This document shows positions 56,172-64,000 of a stretch of 64,000 nt of DNA, piece after piece. The notes under the pieces are model-generated. The model was given only the letters and a program-made list of their open reading frames with translations, ran no database searches and was not told the origin of the DNA. Origin of the DNA: Timema cristinae (Eukaryota > Arthropoda > Insecta > Phasmatodea > Timematidae); assembly GCA_039000515.1 (NCBI GenBank), contig JBCFYV010000012.1:10122676-10186675 (forward strand), read 5' to 3'. Both the position numbers and the translations under genes were made by a program. How positions within the stretch are numbered: position 1 is the first letter of the stretch; each line of letters begins with the position of its first letter.

Positions 56172-56248
56172 ATGGCGGACATCTATTCACGATGGGATGT
56201 GGCGGTAAAGTGCTGCCGTCTTGACACTTGGAACTACCAAAATGCACG
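56172..56248 (+). CDS. Candidate first coding exon of an unidentified host gene
   Basis: The ATG at 56172 lies in CCAATATGGCGGAC, which is both a reasonable start context and a match to the YY1 site AANATGGCG that commonly overlaps start codons of animal housekeeping genes. It opens 25 codons plus two bases, beginning MADIYSRWDVAVKCC and continuing with W, N and Y residues typical of real protein, and stops at a donor match CACG/GTAATG. Without splicing the frame ends two codons later. I do not recognise the protein. The next exon is not in the window, so the intron would exceed 7.7 kb and contain the 50-bp array. This is the most credible non-transposon coding signal here. Confidence 0.45.
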
Positions 56249-56935
56249 GTAATGCGAACCTTTTGTTTTAAACTGAGAAGTAAAAGCGTTTAAGTTATTT
56301 TAACAAGTACTTGTCATCTGGGGTTTTATTTGTTTATATATTTAAACTATTTTAGGTTAGAAAAGATTACTCTTAATAAAAACCAACGATATAGCTATAA
56401 TATGTCATGGTGAGGGATTAACAAGCTAGCCAACTTGTTCAAATGTTATTAAGGTCTGACAAACAGAAGTTTTAATATATAGAAGCTATATTTGACATGG
56501 AATGAAAAACATTCATTTAGATATCATAAACACCTGTTTGTTTGTTTTTATGTAAATATTTGAGCTCATTGTTCGTGTGAAAATGAATTTACCCAACTGA
56601 TCATTTCTAAAGGGTTTCAAAACTATGGCATGTTAAGAAGGGAAGGAGATAGTACCCACCATAAAATATTGTCTTATTATTTAAAATACAAACTAGCGAC
56701 CGTTAAAGGTTCTCTTGACTACCTATTGGCATGATACCAAGACGAGTTTACCATATCGCAGGGGTCACCCTACCAACTTTCTGGCTAAATCAAAGAAAAA
56801 CTGTATTAATTATGGTAAGATTAGCACACATCCATTTTGTAATCATTAAGTAATCATTAAAATAAATAATTTGATAGTTTTAGATATCCGTTCGACTGAT
56901 TTCTATATCCATGCAATGCTAGCTTTAGTTCACTA
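56249..56935. other. AT-rich DNA, putative intron start
   Basis: No repeats recognised. Follows the candidate donor at 56249. Confidence 0.35.
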
Positions 56936-57185
56936 ATCCACTTCAGTGGATGCATGGTCTAAGGCGATACTCTCGCATTAGACAAGACTGCCGATGACGG
57001 GAAGATCGAGGTTCAAATCTCGGTCGGGTGTACTGAAGGTTTTTTCCAAAATTGTTTTCCACTTTCCCTCCATACTAATGTGGGTAAAATTCCTCTAAAT
57101 ATAACCTTCATAATCCCTAAAACCATTGACTTAATTAATAAATAGGCGTATCGCCTGAATGGGCAGCAGGACGCGGTGCTAAAAA
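56936..57185 (+). mobile_element. SINE-A2 copy
   Basis: CCACTTCAGTGGATGCATGG head, GATCGAGGTTCAAATCTCGG, and tail CAGGACGCGGTGCTAAAAA. All modules present. Confidence 0.85.
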
Positions 57186-57257
57186 CCAATGTTAAATAGT
57201 TAATATTTCAAAGTAGTTACAAAAATAGAAGGATTATGAAATGGATAACCATATCTA

Positions 57258-57365
57258 ACTGTTACAAAAGTTACTAAAACAATGTTCAACAGCATACTTA
57301 AGTTCGTTTGATCAGCAGATGTAATTATTGACAGAGAATATCAATGTTGACCACGGAAAAATATA
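57258..57365 (+). repeat. Unclassified dispersed repeat, copy 3
   Basis: AACTGTTACAAAAGTTACTA, CAGCAGATGTAATTATTGAC, AATATCAATGTTGACCAC. Same order as copies 1 and 4. Confidence 0.5.
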
Positions 57366-57492
57366 TTTAAATTTTATTTATCCTTCCTCCTACTAGGCCT
57401 ATAATCCGACTTTTTTTGACCTGTGAGTACAATTTATAAAATTAATGTATATTTGTCAATGGAGCTCATACGATACAAATGTTGACTATAGA

Positions 57493-60400
57493 ACAATGTA
57501 GCCCGGCCACTTGTAACTCGCAGGCTAGTAAGTGACCAGCCAACAATGTAGCCCGGCCACCTGTAACTCACAGACTAGTAAGTGACCAGCCAACAATGTA
57601 GCCCGGCCACCTGTAACTCGCAGGGCTAGTAAGTGACCAGCAACAATGTAGCCCAGCCACTTGTAACTCGCAGGCTAGTAAGTGACCAGCCAACAATGTA
57701 GCCCGGCCACTGTAACTCGCAGGCTAGTAAGTGACCAGCCAACAATGTAGCCCGGCCACCTGTAACTCGACAGCTAGTAAGTGACCAGCCAACAATGTAG
57801 CCCGGCCACCTGTAACTCACAGGCTAGTAAGTGACCAGCCAACAATGTAGCCCGGCCACTTGTAACTCACAGGCTAGTAAGTGACCAGCCAACAATGTAG
57901 CCCGCCACTTGTAACTCGCAGGCTAGTAAGTGACCAGCCAACAATGTAGCCCGGCCACCTGTAACTCGCAGGCTAGTAAGTGACCAGCCAACAATGTAGC
58001 CCGGCCACTTGTAACTCGCAGGCTAGTAAGTGACCAGCCAACAATGTAGCCCGGCCCCTTGTAACTCGCAGGCTAGTAAGTGACCAGCCAACAATGTAGC
58101 CCGGCCACCTGTAACTCGCAGGCTAGTAAGTGACCAGCCAACAATGTAGCCCGGCCACTTGTAACTCGCAGGCTAGTAAGTGGCCAGCCAACAATGTAGC
58201 CCAGCCACTGTAACTCACAGGCTAGTAAGTGACCAGCCAACAATGTAGCCCAGCCACTGTAACTCGCAGGCTAGTAAGTGACCAGCCAACAATGTAGCCC
58301 GGCCACCTGTAACTCCAGGCTAGTAAGTGACCAGCCAACAATGTAGCCCGGCCACTTGTACTCGCAGGCTAGTAAGTGACCAGCCAACAATGTAGCCCGG
58401 CCACTTGTAACTCCAGGCTAGTAAGTGACCAGCCAACAATGTAGCCCGGCCACTTGTAACTCGCAGGCTAGTAAGTGACCAGCCAACAATGTAGCCCGGC
58501 CACTTGTAACTCCAGGCTAGTAAGTGACCAGCCAACAATGTAGCCCGGCCACTGTAACTCGCAGGCTAGTAAGTGACCAGCCAACAATGTAGCCCGGCCA
58601 CTTGTAGCTCGCAGGCTAGTAAGTGACCAGCCAACAATGTAGCCCGGCCACCTGTAACTCGCAGGCTAGTAAGTGACCAGCCAACAATGTAGCCCGGCCA
58701 CCTGTAACTCACAGGCTAGTAAGTGACCAGCCAACAATGTAGCCCGGCCACTTGTACTCGCAGGCTAGTAAGTGACCAGCCAACAATGTAGCCCGGCCAC
58801 TTGTAACTCGCAGGCTAGTAAGTGACCAGCCAACAATGTAGCCCGGCCACCTGTAACTCACAGGCTAGTAAGTGACCAGCCAACAATGTAGCCCGGCCAC
58901 TGTAACTCGCAGGCTAGTAAGTGACCAGCCAACAATGTAGCCCGGCCACTTGTAGACGCCACGTACTCAAGGCTAGTAAGTGACCAGCCAACAATGTAGC
59001 CCGGCCACCTGTAACTCCAGAGGCTAGTAAGTGACCAGCCAACAATGTAGCCCGGCCACCTGTAACTCGCAGGCTAGTAAGTGACCAGCCAACAATGTAG
59101 CCCGGCCACTTGTAACTCCGGGCTAGTAAGTGACCAGCCAACAATGTAGCCCGGCCACCTGTAACTCGCGGCTAGTAAGTGACCAGCCAACAATGTAGCC
59201 CGGCCACTGTAACTCGCAGGCTAGTAAGTGACCAGCCAACAATGTAGCCCGGTCACTTGTAACTCGCAGGCTAGTAAGTGACCAGCCAACAATGTAGCCC
59301 GGCCACTTGTAACTCGCAGGCTAGTAAGTGACCAGCCAACAATGTAGCCCGGCCACTTGTAACTCGCAGGCTAGTAAGTGACAGCCAACAATGTAGCCCG
59401 GCCACTTGTAACTCACAGGCTAGTAAGTGACCAGCCAACAATGTAGCCCGGCCACTTGTAACTCGCAGGCTAGTAAGTGACCAGCCAACAATGATAGCTC
59501 GGCCACCTGTAACTCCAAGTAATAAGTGACCTTAGACAACAATTGTTAGCCCGGCAACTTCTAATCTGCAGTTTAGGATAGTGACACACAACAAGTGCCT
59601 GCACTTGTAACTCGCAGCTAAGTAATGACAGCCAAACAATAGTAGCCCGGCACCTTAACTCGCAGGCTATAATTGACCACCAAAATGTACCCGGCACTGT
59701 ACTCGCAGGCTTAGTACACCAACAATTAGCCATCGGCAACTTTAACTGCAGGCTAGTAATGACACACCAAGAATGTATCCGCACCTGTAACTAGCAGGTT
59801 GTATGTGACATCAAAATGTAAGCCCAGGCCATTTTAAAATCGGAGGAAGTAAGTGATCCAAGAACCAACAATGTAGCCCGGCAACTTTAAACTCCAGCTA
59901 TAAGTGGACTCAGCCAACTAATGTAGCCCGGCCCAATTGTAGCTCGCAGGCTAGTAATAGTGACAAGCCAAACAATGTAATCCAGTCACTTGTAACTCGC
60001 AGCTAGTTTAGTGAATACCATACCACAAATTAGCACACAATGTAACTCACAAGTGTAGTAAGTGGACCAGCCACAATGTTAGCCCGGCCACTTGTAGCTC
60101 GCAGGCTAGTAAGTGACCAGCCAACAATGTAGCCCGGCCACTTGTAACTCGCAGGCTAGTAAGTGACCAGCCAACAATGTAGCCCGGCCACCTGTAACTC
60201 ACAGGCTAGTAAGTGACCAGCCAACAATGTAGCCCGGCCACTTGTAACTCGCAGGCTAGTAAGTGACCAGCCAACAATGTAGCCCGGCCACTTGTAACCC
60301 CGGCCACCTGTAACTCACAGGCTAGTAAGTGACCAGCCAACAATGTAGCCCGGCCACCTGTAACTCAGAGGCTAGTAAGTGACCAGCCAACAATGTAGCC

Positions 60401-61343
60401 CGGCCACCTGTAACTCACAGGCTAGTAAGTGACCAGCCAACAATGTAGCCCGGCCACCTGTAACTCACAGGCTAGTAAGTGACCAGCCAACAATGTAGCC
60501 CGGCCACCTGTAACTCGCGGGCTAGTAAGTGACCAGCCAACAATGTAGCCCGGCCACTTGTAACTCGCAGGCTAGTAAGTGACCAGCCAACAATGTAGCC
60601 CGGTCACTTGTAACTCGCAGGCTAGTAAGTGACCAGCCAACAATGTAGCCCGGCCACTTGTAACTCGCAGGCTAGTAAGTGACCAGCCAACAATGTAGCC
60701 CGGCCACTTGTAACTCGCAGGCTAGTAAGTGATCAGCCAACAATGTAGCCCGGCCACCTGTAACTCACAGGCTAGTAAGTGACCAGCCAACAATGTAGCC
60801 CGGCCACTTGTAACTCGCAGGCTAGTAAGTGACCAGCCAACAATGTAGCCCGGCCACCTGTAACTCGCAGGCTAGTAAGTGACCAGCCAACAATGTAGCC
60901 CGGCCACTTGTAACTCGCAGGCTAGTAAGTGACCAGCCAACAATGTAGCCCGGCCACCTGTAACTCGCAGGCTAGTAAGTGACCAGCCAACAATGTAGCC
61001 CGGCCACCTGTAACTCGCAGGCTAGTAAGTGACCAGCCAACAATGTAGCCCGGCCACTTGTAACTCGCAGGCTAGTAAGTGACCAGCCAACAATGTAGCC
61101 CGGTCACTTGTAACTCGCAGGCTAGTAAGTGACCAGCCAACAATGTAGCCCGGCCACCTGTAACTCGCAGGCTAGTAAGTGACCAGCCAACAATGTAGCC
61201 CGGCCACCTGTAACTCACAGGCTATAAGTGACCAGCCAACAATGCAGCCCGGCCACCTGTAACTCGCAGGCTAGTAAGTGACCAGCCAACAATGCAGCCC
61301 GGCCACCTGTAACTCGCAGGCTAGTAAGTGACCAGCCAACAAT
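57493..61343. repeat. 50-bp satellite-like array, about 77 copies
   Basis: The unit includes GTAGCCCGGCCACTTGTAAC, TCGCAGGCTAGTAAGTGACC and AGCCAACAAT, with a 50-base period. Common variants are ACTTG/ACCTG and CTCGC/CTCAC. It is far more GC-rich than its flanks. The period is not a multiple of three, so minus-strand frames with LLAGHLL-type peptides are by-products. From about 59495 to 60075 copies lose phase through many small indels, unlike the clean copies on both sides. Confidence 0.96.
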
Positions 61344-61849
61344 AATAGTTCGGCTAACCTGCTACAGTCCAATTTACATAGCAGAAGCCTTTTAAAAAAG
61401 ACAAACATTGTTTTAGGTCAACATTGATAAAACTTTACTATTTATAACTGTTATTTTATAGGCATTGATAATATCTATCAAAAGTGACTGCTGTGGATAA
61501 CATGGCCTAATGTATTAATACATAAAATAGATCTCGGAGCTTTTCTAGCCAACATAACTTCCTTTTCTTTCCTTAAAATGAACATTGAGCTTTATCTATC
61601 CACTCTTAGGTCCCAAAACACATCACCTATCAGGGTACAAATTAAACTATAGGTCTAATATAAAAACTACCTTTTTAAATTATCTTGAAATCAATGTATT
61701 AATAAAAGACATGTTTTGTAAACATCTAAAATTAATCATGTCCTTCAATTAAACGATCCATACACCTTCTCTTTTTTTTTTTACTTGAACCGTGATTTTC
61801 TAGCCGGTCGAATTATTCTAAAATATATATTTTGAAAAAGGGATGAGGA
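61344..61849. other. AT-rich DNA with a reversed dispersed-repeat piece
   Basis: About 61440-61520 is the reverse of the unclassified repeat (GATAATATCTATCAAAAGTG, CATGGCCTAATG). No gene. Confidence 0.4.
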
Positions 61850-61985
61850 ATTAGATGTAATTCAGAGGAAATTTACTTCAACTTATGTGGAGGGAAAAAC
61901 ATTTATAAAATTAAATTACATCTGTAAATACCCGAGTGGGACTCTTACCCCAATATGTGGCAAACCAGGCCCCAAATGAAATATA
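61850..61985 (-). mobile_element. SINE-A2 relic
   Basis: GGATGAGGAATTAGATGTAA, TTATGTGGAGGGAAAAAC, and CCCGAGTGGGACTCTTACCC in A-type order. Confidence 0.5.
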
Positions 61986-62029
61986 TAGAATGATTTTGGT
62001 AGGAAAAACAGTAGAAGTTAGTTACTAAA

Positions 62030-62165
62030 GTTACTAAAACAATGTAATATATTCATACATAAAGTCATGTAATCTGTAGATGTTACTTTTGATAGATATT
62101 ATCAATACCTATCAAATAACACAAATAATGTAAGAAAATATTATCAAAGTTGGCCGCAAGGACAT
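62030..62165 (+). repeat. Unclassified dispersed repeat, copy 4
   Basis: TACTAAAGTTACTAAAACAA, AAGTCATGTAATCTGTAGAT, TTGATAGATATTATCAATAC. Best-preserved copy. Confidence 0.55.
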
Positions 62166-62848
62166 ATGTTTTGATTTACTCTACTTTTCTTCCAACCAAA
62201 ATCAGGGTATATGTCTTAGTATGTGTCTCCACCGAAACGGTTATTAATTCATATTGATCCACGCGGCGTCTAAAATTGATGTCAACTTCTATTTTAGATT
62301 ATTGTTTCAAAATGTTATATTTCATTCCGATGTAAAGAACTTCACAAAAATGGTGAGTGTGTTGTGAAAGTGAATATTCCCACAGTTAATGTGTTAAGTA
62401 TGATTTAGTATACAATTAATACCGAGCTAATTGGCTAACACAGGGATTTAACGGATTGGATAACAGCCAGACTACATTAATTAGCCAAACCTCGGGACAA
62501 ACATGACAGTTTATTTTCGAGTGACAAATTGAAGCCATCAACGTGTATGTATATATATATATAATATATATATATTTTTTCTGTGTGCACTATTATAATT
62601 TTTGCATGATAAATCTATATTTTTGTAGGAAGAAACTTATGGACAGTTCTAAAAGTTATTAAAAACATTTCACGCGGAATTATACTAATAATAAAGTTAA
62701 ATATAAATTTGTATCGCAAAATATATATATTTGTATTTCCTTAAAGTTCCTTCTTGACATAATTCTAGTTTATTTTCACACAAACACTTGGAATACTCTT
62801 ACCAGACTGAATTTAGTCAATAGGTTTAATAAAGTGGCAGAGTCCGTA
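62166..62848. other. AT-rich intergenic DNA
   Basis: TA repeat at about 62548-62574. No gene or element recognised. Confidence 0.4.
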
Positions 62849-63095
62849 ACACCCGCTTTGGTGGCCGCATGGTCTAAGGCGCTACTCTCGCATTAAACTA
62901 GACTGCCGATGACGAGGAGATCGTGGTTCGATCTCAGCGGGTGTACTGACGGTGATTTTTCCTAGATGGTTTCCCACTCTATCTTCACTCAAATATAGGT
63001 ACACTTCCTCTCAATTCAACCTTCCTCATCCCTAACCCATTAGCGTAATAAGTACATAAGTGTCCCGAATGAGTAGTAAGAGACGGCGCTAGAAA
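62849..63095 (+). mobile_element. SINE-A2 copy
   Basis: ACACCCGCTTTGGTGGCCGC head with GTCTAAGGCGCTACTCTCGC, GATCGTGGTTCGATCTCAGC B box, and tail AGTAGTAAGAGACGGCGCTA. A clear A2 representative. Confidence 0.87.
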
Positions 63096-63109
63096 AAATC
63101 CCCAGTAAA

Positions 63110-63275
63110 AGCCATGCTGAATAGGTGTTAGACTCCCCTTGCACAAGTTCATATTTGATACTAAGGTCAAGGTTTAAATCCCAGTGGGTGCATTGGAGGT
63201 GAGTTTCTTACATTAATTTTTTTTTCCCATCACTACCCCACACTAATGCGGGTGCATTTTCCTTACACTAATTAT
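63110..63275 (+). mobile_element. SINE-E copy
   Basis: GGTCAAGGTTTAAATCCCAG B-box region, CATTGGAGGTGAGTTTCTTA, and CCCACACTAATGCGGGTGCA. Resembles 32945-33135 and 29065-29240. Confidence 0.55.
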
Positions 63276-63694
63276 AAACTAAATAAAAATATTACAGTAT
63301 AAAATCAATGTATTAACGAACTAAGAAATCTTTTAACTATTTTGAAAGGTCCGACCGGGGGTGAGGGGACAGGTAGGTCCATGCAAGCTCTAGATGAGCT
63401 TAGTTTGATCCTAGCTGGTTTATAAAATAATTTAAACTTTGTACCATTTTTGTACTATGTTGGCGGTTAGGTGACAAACTTACTATCTTGTGTTAATTTA
63501 TTGGGCTAATAAAACGTGTTTTAATAAAGCACACGATTACTAAATTAAATTTAAAATATATCTAAGCATATTATAATAATTCCAATTATTTAATCAAAGA
63601 CGTGATTGGCTCACTTAATGATTCGAACATAGATTATTTTCGAACATTACAGCCTCAATAATTTGGAATCAAATATCATATCCTCAACCCTACC
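63276..63694. other. AT-rich intergenic DNA
   Basis: Nothing recognised. Confidence 0.4.
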
Positions 63695-63945
63695 TTATTT
63701 TGGTCGCTCTTTGTTTAACTACCGGCCCAGACTATACACATTTAATCACACTAATGAAACAGGGGTGGGGAAAGTACCATTTAGAGAAAATGTACTCGCA
63801 TTTGTATGGCAAATGAGTGGGAAACTATTTAAGAAAAAGCACTCATAGTACACCCAGCCGGAACCTAGCCGTGACCTCCCGCCCCCGGTAGACAAAATTA
63901 GATTAACTTGACATTTAGTCCGCGTGTCCACCAATGTGGGTTCTA
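63695..63945 (-). mobile_element. SINE-A2 copy, diverged
   Basis: TAACTACCGGCCCAGACTAT tail, TACTCGCATTTGTATGGC body, and head GTGTCCACCAATGTGGGTT. Small frames on both strands over it are incidental. Confidence 0.7.
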
Positions 63946-64000
63946 CCATATTAAATTAAGTCTCCAATTTTCCTTACATTAAGTGTAACCTTTAAAATAA

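Noticed and set aside
57626..59784. Minus-strand frames in the 50-bp array
   Set aside because: The unit is not a multiple of three, and the frames persist only because of indels and lack of stops; no start context or domain.

Overview
This 64 kb window is AT-rich, gene-poor metazoan nuclear DNA built almost entirely of transposable elements, SINEs and tandem repeats. I see no bacterial operon, ribosome binding site, rRNA gene or CRISPR array. The tRNA-derived SINEs, BEL/Pao retrotransposons (known only from animals), hAT and pogo-like non-autonomous elements, and short AACCT/TTAGG-like tracts (3261-3350, 54759-54788) fit an arthropod, possibly a chelicerate or another non-holometabolous lineage. 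The species assignment is a guess.

The largest coding features are two BEL/Pao LTR retrotransposons. BEL-1 (5557-11343, minus strand) has about 472-bp LTRs, a 5-bp target duplication (CCCAT), a broken gag/protease and a pol that has lost most of reverse transcriptase and RNase H in frame but keeps a full integrase. BEL-2 (46935-53846, plus strand) has about 573-bp LTRs differing at about two positions, a TCTAC duplication and a long gag-pro-RT-RNaseH frame broken once, in a G run before the integrase core. The two have unrelated LTRs. BEL-1 sits inside an older inverted-repeat element (5329-11790) that also received a SINE.

The rest is dominated by more than 35 SINE copies or relics. They fall into a young tRNA-headed family (A1, with an ATT-repeat tail), an older relative (A2), a second tRNA-headed family (B) with a different body but the same 3' tail, and less clear families C, D and E. 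Several copies are nested with recognisable target duplications. Non-autonomous DNA transposons lie at 18044-18411 and 32172-32443 (hAT), 44982-45320 (pogo/Tigger-like) and 21283-21745 (unclassified).

Four tandem arrays stand out: a 64-bp unit (21859-22760), a 30-bp unit (24812-27020), a roughly 25-bp unit with a 449-bp higher-order period (35582-36745) and a 50-bp unit (57493-61343). Parts of the 30-bp and 50-bp arrays are indel-rich in a way that looks like poorly polished long reads.

Host-gene evidence is thin. The best candidate is a plus-strand first coding exon at 56172-56248 (a YY1-like ATG context followed by a splice donor); everything downstream would then be its first intron. Weaker exon-like islands are at 2248-2319 (minus), 30573-30870, 37925-38140 and 39073-39345. 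A cluster of kB-like and AP-1 motifs is at 40083-40186. The remaining unique DNA shows nothing I can name.
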